From assembly GCF_030389965.1 (NCBI RefSeq), contig NZ_CP128400.1, positions 248,001 through 312,000 of the forward strand: a DNA stretch of 64,000 bases. Direction: 5' to 3'. The notes beneath the pieces are model-generated. The model saw nothing but the letters and a program-made list of their open reading frames with translations, was not told the DNA's origin and did no database searches. This document shows, piece by piece, positions 1-9,547 of this stretch. Position numbers and translations under genes: made by a program. Every line of letters starts with the position of its first letter. Positions within the stretch are counted from its first letter, which is position 1. The stretch is from Candidatus Chlorohelix allophototropha (GTDB lineage: Bacteria; Chloroflexota; Chloroflexia; Chloroheliales; Chloroheliaceae).

Positions 1-55
1 TGGAAGTAGTTACTTCGTTGTTATTAGTACCACCGGGGTTTATTGCTTCGCTCAT
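1..55 (-). CDS. Start of an unidentified protein (partial)
   Basis: The ATG is at 55-53 on the minus strand with an AGGAG ribosome site 5 bases upstream. Eighteen codons are visible before the window edge; the peptide begins MSEAINPGGTNNN and is polar, with no recognisable motif. It starts 9 bp after the stop of the hybrid histidine kinase and its ribosome site overlaps that stop, so the two are very likely cotranscribed and coupled. It may be a signalling partner of the kinase, but the product cannot be named from this fragment. Confidence 0.6.
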   Translation of the reverse strand, partial: MSEAINPGGTNNNEVTTS

Positions 56-63
56 ATAATCTC

Positions 64-3000
64 CTATCTGGTAGTTGTCAATTTTTGGGCTTCGAGACTC
101 TCGCGCACCGCTTCGCGAATACGCTGCGGAGTTTGCTCACCTTTGGTAAGGAAACGCGCCAACCCTTTATGAATAAAGGCGCGTTCGTCATTTGACACTT
201 CTTTAGCGCTAACCACGATAACCGGAATGTTGATGGTGTGGCGATCGGCACGCAGACGCGATAAAACCTGAAAGCCATCCATTTTTGGCATCATTAAGTC
301 CAGAACAATCAGGTCAGGTGGGTTTTGAATAGCCAGTTTCAAACCCTGATCGCCACTTGCGGCAGTTGCCACAACAAAATCCAACTCACTCAGGCTTTCC
401 TTAAGCATACGGCGTAAACTGGCATCATCATCTATTACCAGAATATTGCGTTGAGGAGCTAATGCAGTAAGGCGATTAATCATTTCTTCCAGTTTGCGCA
501 GTTCAATCGGTTTTGGTAAAAATTCGGCTGCCCCTATATTAGCGCCCATAAATTTGGTATCTAGCACCGTACAGATAATGACTGGCACATCAGTTAATTG
601 CGGATTCTCATTCAATTTGATGAGCAAATCCCAACCATCCATACGCCCTGCTAGCGTAATATCCAGCACCATTGCAATCGGCGTAATTTGCTCTACCAAA
701 CGCAAAGCCTGCTCTGCGCTACTGGCAATCTGGCAAGCATAACCGTCCTCTTCCAAATAAGTACCGATTAACTGCGCTAGGCTATTGTTATCTTCAACTA
801 TTAGGATAGTATTTTCAGCCACCTCCACTGTCAAAGGAGTAGTAATTGTTTCAAGCAATTCAGGCGGGCTATCCAATACCGCAGGAAGGGTAAAATGGAA
901 TACGCTACCTTTACTAAGTGCGCTATCCACCCAGATTTTGCCGCCATGTGCTTCTACGATTTCGCGGCTGATGGCAAGCCCTAGCCCTGTCCCACCGATT
1001 TCTCGGCGGTCACTATTATCTACTCGGAAGAATTTATTGAATAGCTGGCTTTGCGCTTCTTTGGGAATACCAAGCCCATTATCTGCTACCGAAGTTTCCA
1101 CCATCTGATTTTCATTCAGGTGCGCTCTCAAAATGATGTCCCCACCGTTGGGAGAATATTTTATAGCGTTACCGATTAGATTCGTCATGGTTTGGACAAT
1201 GCGGTCGGGGTCGGCGCGTACAAAGGGCAAGTCAACCGGAAATTCGACTTTGATGCGCTCACGTTCAACGGAGAACAAATCGAGAATAGGACGCACCAAG
1301 AAATTCAGACTCACCTCGGTGAAATTATAAACCTGCCGCCCTGCTTCCATACGTTGGATGTCTAGGAAGTCGCTGATTAAGTTGCTGAGCCGTTGGGCTT
1401 CCTTGTGGATGGTTTCTACATAAAGACGTGACTTTTCCGGGCTTACTTGACGAGTTAGCATCAGTTCTGAGAAGCCTAGCACACTTGCCATGGGGGTACG
1501 CAATTCGTGCGAAACAAGGCTCACAAATTCATCCTTGAGACGATTGACCTCTTGCTCACGGGTAACGTCACGGAAAACGCCTACTACACCAGTGACTCTG
1601 CCACTTTCAATAATCGGTGCGGCAACCAGCGAAATCATGCGGCGTTCCCCATCGGGATGGTTGATTGAGAAAATACGCGGATCGGTGGAAGTGGCGTTTT
1701 GAATAGCTTGTAGACAGGGTGAGGCTTCTAGCGGTAAGGTATGTCCTTTGCTATCCTGCATACCAAGCGCTTCCCAGTAATAGCGCTCTACCAAATCCTC
1801 TGCGGTTAACCCGGAGATTTGCTCTGCGCCGGGATTTACTGTGACTATCCGCTGTTTCAGATCGGTTGTAAATACGGCATCGGCAATAGAGTTCAAAATA
1901 AGTTGGGTGCGATTGCGCTCATCGCGAATTGTATCGAATAAGCGAGCATTTTCGATAGCTACCGCCGCTTGATTGGCAATCAGCGCCAGTACATCCTGAT
2001 CCTCTTTATTAAAAGCGCGCCCGGAAGTTTGGTCGTTTAGAATAATAGCCCCAATGGTTTGCGATTGCCAGCGTAAGGGGCTAATCAGAATGCTGCCCAC
2101 CTTTCCGGTACGCAAATCCCATGATTCTGCTAAAAAGCGGCGCAATTTCTCGGTATCCTGCTCGGTCAGGCTATTGGGGAAGTTTAGTTCTAGCAAACGA
2201 TCTTCGACCGGAAGCACCCTTGTTTCAGACTGATTAAGGTTAAATTCAAGAAATGAGGGCGCAGTCATGGATATACCGTCATGCAAATACTCTGCCATCA
2301 CCTTGATATCGTGCCTACCCTCATCCCATAGTGCAATTGCACCCCGACTGACCTGTAACAGTTTGACCGCTTCGGTGACAATCGTGGTAAGCACATCTTT
2401 CAAGTCTAGCGAGCTATTGATTGCCAACCCAATGTCGAGTAATGCTTGGTTACGCGCCAGCAACCGCTCAATTGCCTTTTGCTGCTCCTCAATCTCGCCC
2501 CACACCTGCTCCCACGTTTTTTTCGCCATTTGTAGAAGAGAATATTCCCGCAGCACTTTGCCATGTTCCGCAGCGTTTTCGAGCGCATTTTTCAGCGCCA
2601 CTATCAACGCTTCTAAATCATCCAGCAAAGCAGGGGAAAACATAGTACGCGGGCTGACAATGCAAAGTGAGGAACGCAAATCAACGGCATCGGTAAGCGG
2701 ATAATAGGCAAGATGGTAGCCTAGCGGCAAACTCGAAAGCTCTTCAATTTCGTGCGGGTCAGTAAGTAGCAGGGGGGTTTTCTGGTTTTGTAGAGTCTTT
2801 ACAAGATTAAGCAAGGAAACACTGGCAGGCAGCAGCGCATTTTTAATCATCAGCGGGGTGACGCGCTTTCCATCCCAGCGTACCAGCACAAAAGCTGTGT
2901 CAGAGCCGAGCAATTCGGAGAGAATTTCGTAAACGCGCCGAGCAATCTGATCTGGATTTAAATACCTACCAAGCGAAAGGTATTCGGCGCGAACTAGTTT

Positions 3001-3066
3001 ACCGATGCTTCCTCCCGGCAGTTCATCAAAATTTTCAGAATTCTTCTTTGATAAGTCATTCACCAT
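64..3066 (-). CDS. Hybrid sensor histidine kinase, GAF-PAS-HisKA-HATPase-REC-REC
   Basis: A 1000-residue cytoplasmic sensor kinase. Order: an N-terminal GAF-like region (about 20-165), a short coiled linker, a GAF domain (about 205-375), a PAS domain (about 385-505), HisKA with the phospho-accepting His near residue 520 in SHELRTP, HATPase_c with N box NLIGNAIKYS and G boxes DNGLGIP and GGTGLGLA, then two receiver domains (about 755-870 and 875-990). The second receiver has the DDD acidic pocket and VLDLMMPKMDG; the first has VEDN and LDITLAGRMDG. No membrane segment is visible, so the signal is probably cytosolic (small ligand, redox or light through the GAF domains). There is no output domain: phosphate probably passes to a separate partner, possibly the gene that starts at 55. 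It is divergent from uvrA. Confidence 0.93.
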   Translation of the reverse strand: MVNDLSKKNSENFDELPGGSIGKLVRAEYLSLGRYLNPDQIARRVYEILSELLGSDTAFVLVRWDGKRVTPLMIKNALLPASVSLLNLVKTLQNQKTPLLLTDPHEIEELSSLPLGYHLAYYPLTDAVDLRSSLCIVSPRTMFSPALLDDLEALIVALKNALENAAEHGKVLREYSLLQMAKKTWEQVWGEIEEQQKAIERLLARNQALLDIGLAINSSLDLKDVLTTIVTEAVKLLQVSRGAIALWDEGRHDIKVMAEYLHDGISMTAPSFLEFNLNQSETRVLPVEDRLLELNFPNSLTEQDTEKLRRFLAESWDLRTGKVGSILISPLRWQSQTIGAIILNDQTSGRAFNKEDQDVLALIANQAAVAIENARLFDTIRDERNRTQLILNSIADAVFTTDLKQRIVTVNPGAEQISGLTAEDLVERYYWEALGMQDSKGHTLPLEASPCLQAIQNATSTDPRIFSINHPDGERRMISLVAAPIIESGRVTGVVGVFRDVTREQEVNRLKDEFVSLVSHELRTPMASVLGFSELMLTRQVSPEKSRLYVETIHKEAQRLSNLISDFLDIQRMEAGRQVYNFTEVSLNFLVRPILDLFSVERERIKVEFPVDLPFVRADPDRIVQTMTNLIGNAIKYSPNGGDIILRAHLNENQMVETSVADNGLGIPKEAQSQLFNKFFRVDNSDRREIGGTGLGLAISREIVEAHGGKIWVDSALSKGSVFHFTLPAVLDSPPELLETITTPLTVEVAENTILIVEDNNSLAQLIGTYLEEDGYACQIASSAEQALRLVEQITPIAMVLDITLAGRMDGWDLLIKLNENPQLTDVPVIICTVLDTKFMGANIGAAEFLPKPIELRKLEEMINRLTALAPQRNILVIDDDASLRRMLKESLSELDFVVATAASGDQGLKLAIQNPPDLIVLDLMMPKMDGFQVLSRLRADRHTINIPVIVVSAKEVSNDERAFIHKGLARFLTKGEQTPQRIREAVRESLEAQKLTTTR

Positions 3067-3149
3067 ACCTCAAATTATAGCTATTTAAGGCTAAATGTAA
3101 AATCATAAGGTACACTTTAAAAATAGATAGCGTTAACATAAGATAAACT

Positions 3150-3161
3150 GAACAAATATTC
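3150..3161 (+). promoter_or_regulatory. Possible LexA (SOS) box upstream of uvrA
   Basis: GAACAAATATTC is one base away from the GAAC-N4-GTTC core of the Gram-positive-type SOS box. It lies just upstream of a predicted -35 of uvrA, a typical SOS gene. A single imperfect site is weak evidence. Confidence 0.3.
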
Positions 3162-3173
3162 GGGTGTTGTGGC

Positions 3174-3202
3174 TTGATTTCATTTGACTCATCTTGTAGC
3201 AT
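3174..3202 (+). promoter_or_regulatory. Predicted sigma-70 promoter of uvrA
   Basis: TTGATT (3174-3179), a 17-bp spacer and TAGCAT (3197-3202) lie 41 bp before the uvrA start codon. The spacing is ideal; the -10 match is moderate. Confidence 0.45.
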
Positions 3203-3243
3203 GTCGGGATGCATGCTAGAAACGAACAGCATTAGGAGGCTTC

Positions 3244-6147
3244 ATGCAGCACGATAAAATACTTGTGCGCGGTGCACGTGAGCATAATCTCAAAAATGTT
3301 GACCTTGATATACCCCGTGATAAATTAGTAGTAATTACCGGGCTTTCCGGTAGCGGCAAGAGCAGTTTAGCTTTTGATACCATTTATGCCGAAGGGCAGC
3401 GACGCTACGTTGAATCGCTTTCAGCTTATGCCCGCCAGTTTTTGGGACAGATGGAAAAACCCGATGTAGATTATATCGAAGGGCTAAGCCCCGCTATCTC
3501 CATCGACCAGAAGGGCACAAACCATAACCCGCGTTCAACCGTTGGTACTATCACCGAAATTTATGATTACCTGCGGCTGTTATTTGCCAGAATAGGGCAT
3601 CCCCATTGCCCCAGTTGTGGGCGTGAAATTTCGCGACAGACGGTGCAACAAATCGTAGATTCGGTAGCAAACCTAGCGGAAGGTACGCGCCTGATGGTAC
3701 TCGCGCCCTTGATTAAAGATCGCAAGGGTGAGCATAAGCATATTTTTGAAGATATTCGTAAGAAGGGCTTCGTGCGCGCCCGTGTAAACGGGCAAATCAG
3801 GGATGTGGACGAAACCATTGAGCTTGAAAAATACAAAAAGCATAATATCGAAGCGGTAATAGATCGTCTCATCATCCGGCGCGATGAGCAAGGTACCGTT
3901 CTAGATAGAAACCGTCTCTCCGACAGCATCGAAACTGCCCTCAAACTAGGGGGTGGCATCGTGCAAATCGCTATAATTGACGGCGAAGAACTGTATTTCT
4001 CTGAAAATTTCGCTTGCGTGTATTGCGGACTCAGTGTCGGTGAAATCGAGCCGCGCACCTTCTCCTTCAACACACCGCATGGCGCATGTCCCAATTGTAG
4101 CGGTTTGGGCGAAGTTATGGATTTTGACCCGGAATTGGTAATTCCCAACCGCAGCCTTTCGCTTGGAGAAGGGGCGGTAATGCCCTGGAATCGTTTGGGG
4201 CAACTGAACAGCACTTATATGACCGCCCTGTTAACGGCTGTTGGCGCACAATATGGTTTTACCTTGAAAACTCCTCTCCGGGATTTTAGCCCAGAGCAAA
4301 TGGGCATATTGCTATACGGCAATAATAGTGAGCCGCTCAAAATCAAGATGCGTACCAGCGTTACCGAAGCTTCCTTTCCGGGCGTAATCCCAGACCTAAA
4401 GCAACGCTACTCTGAAAGCGGTAGCAGCTACATGAAATTCGAGATCGAGCGTTTTATGGTGGGACGCACTTGCCCCGAATGTAAGGGCGCACGCTTGAAG
4501 CCCGAAGCTTTGGGGGTGCTGGTGGTGAGCAAATCCATTATGGAAATATCCAGTATGTCGGTGCGAGATGCGCTGGAGTTCTTCATCAAGCTATGGCCCA
4601 TTGACTTGCCGGATGGTGGCGCACACGACCTGCTCAGCGAACGTGAGCGCATGATTGGCTACCAGATTATCAAAGAAATCAAAGCGCGACTTACCTTCCT
4701 TAACGATGTCGGGCTTGATTACCTCACCTTGAACCGAGCGGCGGGTACGCTTGCAGGCGGGGAAGCGCAGCGTATTCGCCTTGCCACCCAAATCGGTAGC
4801 GGCTTAATGGGAGTGCTGTATATTCTGGACGAGCCAAGTATCGGGCTGCACCAGCGTGACAACAATCGCCTGATTCAAACCTTGCTGCGCTTGCGTAATC
4901 TTGGCAATACCTTAATCGTGGTGGAACACGATGAAGAGATGATTCGCACCGCCGATTATGTAATAGATATGGGACCCGGCGCGGGCGAGCATGGCGGACA
5001 GGTGATAGCTGCCGGTACGCTTGACGATATAATCAATAATCCGCGTTCGATTACCGGCAAATATCTATCGGGCGAGATGGAGATTAAAACCCCGGAAAAA
5101 CGGCGCAAGGGCAACGGCAAAACGCTGGTAGTAAAAGGGGCACGCGAGAACAATCTGAAGAATCTTGAGGTGGAATTTCCGCTTGGCAAGCTGATAGCCA
5201 TCACTGGAGTGAGCGGCAGCGGTAAGAGTACCCTTGTTTCTGACACGCTCTACCGCAAACTGGCACATGTCTTGTACGGTTCCAAAGAGCGCGCGGGTGA
5301 GCATGATAGCATCGTTGGCATCGAGCATTTAGATAAGGTTATTGACATTGATCAGTCACCGATAGGGCGCACGCCACGTTCCAATCCGGCAACCTATACC
5401 GGATTGTTTACCCCGATTCGCGAAATTTTCTCGAAAGTACCCGAAGCGCGTACACGCGGATACAATCCGGGACGTTTCAGCTTCAACGTAAAGGGCGGAC
5501 GCTGCGAGGCGTGCGAAGGCGATGGCATCATCAAAATCGAGATGCAATTCCTGCCCGATATTTACGTGCCATGCGAAGTTTGTCAGGGAAAACGCTACAA
5601 TCGCGAGGCATTGGAGATTCTTTATAAAGGAAAAACCATTGCCGATGTACTGGATATGACGGTGGATGAAGCAGTGGAATTCTTCTCCAGTATTCCCGCC
5701 ATCAACGGTAAATTGCAAATTTTGCATGATGTAGGCTTGGGCTATATCCGGTTAGGGCAACCGGCTACTACTCTCTCCGGTGGTGAGGCACAACGGGTCA
5801 AACTTGGCACTGAGCTTTCCAAACGCCCTACCGGACGTACAATGTATGTGCTGGACGAGCCTAGCACCGGACTGCATATTGATGATGTCTCTCGCTTAGT
5901 CACCATCCTGCAACGCTTGGTTGATGGCGGGAATTCGGTGGTGGTGATTGAACACAACCTTGATATTATCAAAGTGGCGGACTGGATTATCGACATCGGA
6001 CCCGATGGCGGTAATCGAGGGGGTAACGTGGTGGCAACCGGCACTCCTGAACATGTGGCGGGAATAGCTGAATCTTACACCGGGCAATACCTCAAGCATA
6101 TGTTTGAGGTGGAATCAGTACGACATAAGGTGAAAGTCGCCTCGTAG
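3244..6147 (+). CDS. uvrA: Excinuclease ABC subunit A
   Basis: DNA-damage recognition ATPase of nucleotide excision repair; it loads UvrB at lesions. The 967 residues are full length for the family. Two ABC modules are visible: Walker [10 protein letters not shown] near residue 33 and GVSGSGKST near 660, and signatures LAGGEAQR and LSGGEAQR each followed by a D-box ([18 protein letters not shown]). The zinc sites are present: CPSCG near 122, the CVYC...CPNC pair near 260-285 and CEAC...CEVC near 755-785. The start is fixed by an AGGAGG site 5-8 bases upstream. It is a single gene, divergent from the histidine kinase, with a possible SOS box upstream. Confidence 0.98.
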   Translation: MQHDKILVRGAREHNLKNVDLDIPRDKLVVITGLSGSGKSSLAFDTIYAEGQRRYVESLSAYARQFLGQMEKPDVDYIEGLSPAISIDQKGTNHNPRSTVGTITEIYDYLRLLFARIGHPHCPSCGREISRQTVQQIVDSVANLAEGTRLMVLAPLIKDRKGEHKHIFEDIRKKGFVRARVNGQIRDVDETIELEKYKKHNIEAVIDRLIIRRDEQGTVLDRNRLSDSIETALKLGGGIVQIAIIDGEELYFSENFACVYCGLSVGEIEPRTFSFNTPHGACPNCSGLGEVMDFDPELVIPNRSLSLGEGAVMPWNRLGQLNSTYMTALLTAVGAQYGFTLKTPLRDFSPEQMGILLYGNNSEPLKIKMRTSVTEASFPGVIPDLKQRYSESGSSYMKFEIERFMVGRTCPECKGARLKPEALGVLVVSKSIMEISSMSVRDALEFFIKLWPIDLPDGGAHDLLSERERMIGYQIIKEIKARLTFLNDVGLDYLTLNRAAGTLAGGEAQRIRLATQIGSGLMGVLYILDEPSIGLHQRDNNRLIQTLLRLRNLGNTLIVVEHDEEMIRTADYVIDMGPGAGEHGGQVIAAGTLDDIINNPRSITGKYLSGEMEIKTPEKRRKGNGKTLVVKGARENNLKNLEVEFPLGKLIAITGVSGSGKSTLVSDTLYRKLAHVLYGSKERAGEHDSIVGIEHLDKVIDIDQSPIGRTPRSNPATYTGLFTPIREIFSKVPEARTRGYNPGRFSFNVKGGRCEACEGDGIIKIEMQFLPDIYVPCEVCQGKRYNREALEILYKGKTIADVLDMTVDEAVEFFSSIPAINGKLQILHDVGLGYIRLGQPATTLSGGEAQRVKLGTELSKRPTGRTMYVLDEPSTGLHIDDVSRLVTILQRLVDGGNSVVVIEHNLDIIKVADWIIDIGPDGGNRGGNVVATGTPEHVAGIAESYTGQYLKHMFEVESVRHKVKVAS

Positions 6148-6424
6148 CTCGTTTTTGTACAAATTTAGAGAGGAAAAAGAATAAAATAGCGCGAGAGGGC
6201 AAATACATTGCAGCCTGTTGTAAATTTTGTTCGCCAAAACACTATTACCACAGGAGAAACTCGATGCATTTGCCCGCCCCACTTATAGCAATTTCCTCCA
6301 TTTTCGACCCCTATTCTCGTCTCCCAGCTACCGTGGTGAAGTCGCCGGATCAAAAAGAAAGGGTATTGGCGCGATAGCCTATAGCTTCTAGCCACTCTCA
6401 GAATGTAACCAGTATGGGTTTGCG

Positions 6425-7231
6425 CTAATGGTTGGGGAACAGTCTTTGCAAGACGTGAAGTGACCCACTAGTTGTACTAATCGTAGCTTTTATTGTAGTC
6501 GTAGCTTTTATTGTACTGGACGCACTAGAAGTGGCTGTAACCGTTGAACTGGTAAGAGTTGTTGCAGCTGTAGCAACAGTTCCGGTAATTGCCGGAGTGC
6601 TTGTAACTCCGAGTGTCGGAGTTTTGGCAGGTGCAAGGGTAGGGGTTACAGTTATATTGCCAGTGATAGTTATACCGGGTGTACCGGAACTTGCAGTTGA
6701 AATAATTGCAGTAGAAGTAGCGGTTACTGTGGCAGTAACAATGGGCGAAGGAGCCGGAGTCGGCAGTAGAGTGGGTGTAGGCGCAGGTGTGGCAGTAGGG
6801 CGTGGCGTGGCAGTAGGAATCGGTCCGGCTGTAGTGACAGTTTGTAATAAACCGGGTATGGTAGGCTTAACCACAATCTCAGGGAGTGTATTGGTAGGCG
6901 GTGGCGCACCCTGCGCAGTGGGCGAAGGGGTATTAAGGGCTGAAGAAGTGCTGTATAGAAAGATGAAGCTCAACACTATAATATATACAACAATTAGAGC
7001 CGGAAGCATAATAATAATAGCTTTGGCGGCAGTTGTACGCTGCGACCACCAACCCTGCTCCGGTTCATCACTATCCGATTGATCCTGCGGTATCTCGTAG
7101 TTATAATCGTCGTCATAATAGGTATCGGAAACAGTCGAAGGAAACCGATCAGGATCACCACCGATATTTAACGGTGGTGGCGGTTCGGGTGGTAAGGGCG
7201 GTATTTTGTAATCATCGTCACGACGACCCAT
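6425..7231 (-). CDS. Single-pass membrane protein with Pro/Thr-rich outer region
   Basis: Function unknown. From the ATG at 7231 it has an acidic, proline-rich cytoplasmic head (DDDY, PPLPPEPPPP), one membrane segment (about residues 72-97, AIIIMLPALIVVYIIVLSFIFLY) and about 170 residues of Pro/Thr/Ala-rich, probably extended and glycosylated outer tail without a fold. An in-frame ATG at 7309 would add 26 residues, but it lacks a good ribosome site and those codons contain a hairpin that looks like the carA terminator; the ATG at 7231 has GGAAG 8 bases upstream. Near the C-terminus a 16-bp element is repeated (6482-6497, 6500-6515), giving TIKAT twice. Similar Pro/Thr stalks occur in the kinase at 35134, so an envelope role is plausible. 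Confidence 0.65.
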   Translation of the reverse strand: MGRRDDDYKIPPLPPEPPPPLNIGGDPDRFPSTVSDTYYDDDYNYEIPQDQSDSDEPEQGWWSQRTTAAKAIIIMLPALIVVYIIVLSFIFLYSTSSALNTPSPTAQGAPPPTNTLPEIVVKPTIPGLLQTVTTAGPIPTATPRPTATPAPTPTLLPTPAPSPIVTATVTATSTAIISTASSGTPGITITGNITVTPTLAPAKTPTLGVTSTPAITGTVATAATTLTSSTVTATSSASSTIKATTTIKATISTTSGSLHVLQRLFPNH

Positions 7232-7281
7232 TTGTGCCGCTTCCGAAGTATAGCGCTTGAAGTCAAAAAAGCTTTGTTTAG

Positions 7282-7301
7282 AAAAGGGGTTTAAAACCCC
7301 T
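7282..7301 (-). terminator. Hairpin after carA
   Basis: An AAGGGGTTT/AAACCCCTT inverted repeat about 25 bp past the carA stop, followed on the minus strand by TTTTC. It fits an intrinsic terminator or attenuator between carA and the membrane protein gene. Confidence 0.45.
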
Positions 7302-7322
7302 TGTCCCATTCCAGATTAATTT

Positions 7323-8561
7323 CTACTTATTATTCTTGCTATCCTGTACCATCGCAATAAAACGATCGAAAAGGTATTGGTTATCCTGCGGACCGGGCGC
7401 CCCTTCTGGGTGGTATTGGACGCTGAAGACGGGCAGGGTTTCATGCGCCAATCCCTCTACCGAACCATCATGCAAATTAATCTGGCTGACGCGCCACCCT
7501 TGCGAAACGGGCACCGAATCGGCATCAACCTGAAACCCATGATTCTGGCTGGTTATATGCACTTTGCCAGTGGCAAGGTCTTTAACAGGATGATTACCCC
7601 CACGATGACCAAACTTCAAACGACTGGTGGTACAACCAATCGCCAAACCGAGTAATTGGTGTCCAAGACAAATACCAAAAAACGGTATATGCTGCGCAAG
7701 CACACCTTGTAGCGCCTCTATGGTTGTGGTATTGCGTTCGGGGTCGCCGGGACCGGGTGAACTGAACACTGCATCTGGCTGGAGCGCCATAACATCACTC
7801 AGGCTGGCAGTGTTGGGTAAAACGGTGGCGCTAACACCCCTTCTAGCCAAAGAACGGAGAATGTTTTCTTTCAAACCGCAATCTAATACCGCCATTCGCA
7901 TAGTTTCTACACCGCTCGAACCTTCAATTGAGCGGGCAGGGTAGCGATAAATCGACGGGGTAGTTACGTCAGCGACCACGTTTTTCTGGGCAGGCATCAG
8001 CGCATTTTGCGCTCTCAATATTATTTCGGCATCACTTTCTTCCGGTTTGGGGCGAACAATAACCCCCCGCATCAACCCATTAGTACGTAGGTGACGGGTA
8101 AGCGCACGGGTATCAATTCCGTAAATGCCCGGAATGCCGCGTTTTTGAAGATACCTATGCAAGCTGGTTTGCGCGCGCCAATTACTCCATTCGGGGGTGT
8201 AGTCGCGCACAATCAAGCCGCTAAGCCAGCTTTCGCGAGACTCATCATCAGCATCGATTATGCCGTAGTTGCCGATTATAGGATAGGTGAGACAGACTAT
8301 TTCGCCACGATAGCTTGGGTCGGTGCAAATTTCCTGATAGCCTGTCATACTAGTGTTAAAGACTACTTCGCCTTCGGCAACCTCAGCTGCGCCAAAGCCC
8401 CAACCTCTGAATATTCGACCGTCTTCAAGTGCCAATATTGTGGGGTTATTCAATTCTGGTCTCTCATCAGAAAATGCGGGCAGCGTTAGTAGCTTTTCAG
8501 CGCCCGCCGGGGTTTGTATGTTTTTCAATAATTCCATCGCTTCCCCGGAATCAACCGACAT
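7323..8561 (-). CDS. carA: Carbamoyl-phosphate synthase small (glutaminase) subunit
   Basis: Hydrolyses glutamine and channels ammonia to the CarB subunit, making carbamoyl phosphate for pyrimidines and arginine. The N-terminal CarA domain (about 40-175, with the FNTSMTGYQEI motif) is followed by a class I glutamine amidotransferase domain. The catalytic Cys298 sits in GICLGHQLLG, and the His/Glu pair is in the C-terminal SVQYHPEGAPGP. The 412 residues include about 35 extra at the N-terminus compared with the usual 370-390. Start: ATG with AGGA 6 bases upstream. carB is not in the window, so the two subunits are not adjacent here. Confidence 0.96.
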   Translation of the reverse strand: MSVDSGEAMELLKNIQTPAGAEKLLTLPAFSDERPELNNPTILALEDGRIFRGWGFGAAEVAEGEVVFNTSMTGYQEICTDPSYRGEIVCLTYPIIGNYGIIDADDESRESWLSGLIVRDYTPEWSNWRAQTSLHRYLQKRGIPGIYGIDTRALTRHLRTNGLMRGVIVRPKPEESDAEIILRAQNALMPAQKNVVADVTTPSIYRYPARSIEGSSGVETMRMAVLDCGLKENILRSLARRGVSATVLPNTASLSDVMALQPDAVFSSPGPGDPERNTTTIEALQGVLAQHIPFFGICLGHQLLGLAIGCTTSRLKFGHRGGNHPVKDLATGKVHITSQNHGFQVDADSVPVSQGWRVSQINLHDGSVEGLAHETLPVFSVQYHPEGAPGPQDNQYLFDRFIAMVQDSKNNK

Positions 8562-8655
8562 TTATTCCTCGTGATTTAAAAACTCTAAGAGTGCATTTGC
8601 ACCATACCAAAAATAATTTGGCAGAATTATACGCTAAAAAGCCCTTATACACAAT

Positions 8656-9177
8656 TTATTGTTCCGCTGATTCAAGTTCAGGAATGGTAGAAAGCAACCA
8701 TTTTTGCTCAGACTTAAACAAAGTAAGTACATGATCAACTGCTAGGTTAACACCATGCCCATTGGCGTGAATAGGAGCTTTTTCAAAACTGACAATTTGC
8801 TTCTCTACTTCAGCCAGCCGGCGTTTAAGGTGTTCGGCAACTTCCTGACGCGGCAAATTATCAAGAAACATCAGACCAATATCACCCGTGAAAGTCATTT
8901 GCTCAGCCGATGATAAATTTTCGCGTAATTGTTCGAGAAAGTAGTCTTCTCCGGCAGGGGTAATTGAGTAGACTTTGCGTTGTGGGCGATTTCCTTCTTG
9001 CTCAAATGTAACGGTAACATAGCCAGCTTTGGAGAGACGGTCAAGGGTGGCATAGGCGGTTGCCTTTTTCATGTTGGTAACGCGGCTAAGATTTTTCTCA
9101 ATAAATTCATTAATCTGGTAACCATGCTGGCTTTGCGCCTTCAAGATTCCCAGCAGCAGTAGCGACTGATCATCCAT
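8656..9177 (-). CDS. PadR-family transcriptional repressor
   Basis: A 173-residue PadR regulator: an N-terminal winged helix (about 1-85, with LLLGILKAQSQHGYQINEFIEKN and the wing QRKVYSITPAGEDYF) and a C-terminal helical dimerisation region (about 95-170). PadR proteins usually repress detoxification or efflux genes and are released by small aromatic or drug-like ligands. Its own promoter contains the palindrome TAGTCAATCTTGACTA, which recurs beyond the promoter of the MFS pump at 61902; autoregulation plus control of that pump is the natural reading. Start: ATG at 9177 with GGAG 9 bases upstream. It lies 95 bp upstream of carA and probably has its own transcript. Confidence 0.9.
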   Translation of the reverse strand: MDDQSLLLLGILKAQSQHGYQINEFIEKNLSRVTNMKKATAYATLDRLSKAGYVTVTFEQEGNRPQRKVYSITPAGEDYFLEQLRENLSSAEQMTFTGDIGLMFLDNLPRQEVAEHLKRRLAEVEKQIVSFEKAPIHANGHGVNLAVDHVLTLFKSEQKWLLSTIPELESAEQ

Positions 9178-9251
9178 TAATAATTACTCCACAACTTGCC
9201 GGAAAGAGGGCAATGACGGTATCTCCACGTAGCTCAATGTTTCTGATACAT

Positions 9252-9280
9252 ATTATAGTCAATCTTGACTAATTGTGCAA
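9252..9280 (-). promoter_or_regulatory. Promoter of the PadR gene with embedded operator
   Basis: On the minus strand TTGCAC (9280-9275), a 17-bp spacer and a perfect TATAAT (9257-9252). The 7-bp inverted repeat TAGTCAA-TC-TTGACTA (9256-9271) fills the spacer and touches the -10, so a bound dimer would block RNA polymerase. This is an autorepression layout. Confidence 0.75.
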
Positions 9281-9303
9281 CACATTATACATTGTATTAC
9301 GAA

Positions 9304-9319
9304 TAGTCAATAATGATTA
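9304..9319. promoter_or_regulatory. Second, degenerate PadR operator
   Basis: TAGTCAA-TA-ATGATTA: one perfect half site and a second half with 5 of 7 matches to TTGACTA, 33 bp upstream of the main operator. An alternative promoter (TTGACT 9310-9305, TATAAT 9289-9284, 15-bp spacer) overlaps it. Apart from these sites and the PadR leader, 9178-9547 shows nothing else. Confidence 0.45.
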
Positions 9320-9547
9320 TTTACACATGAATATTATACCATTAATGGATAGTAGTATCTATTCCAATAATTCAGCAGCACTGGATGTAATCAAAGCGGG
9401 TGTAAATTAGTTGGTATAATTTAGTGGAAACTTGATTGTAGGATAACCGAAAAGAAAAGTAGCACGGGAAAGGATTTTGGGGCTATTCCCGATAAACAAC
9501 CAGACCAGAACAAGCTTACTTTGTAGCTTTCCTGAATCACTATCGCA

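Noticed and set aside
6531-7082. Open frame of 183 aa opposite the Pro/Thr-rich membrane protein
   Set aside because: It is a Val/Gly/Ala-rich mirror of repeated Thr/Pro codons, a typical antisense artefact.
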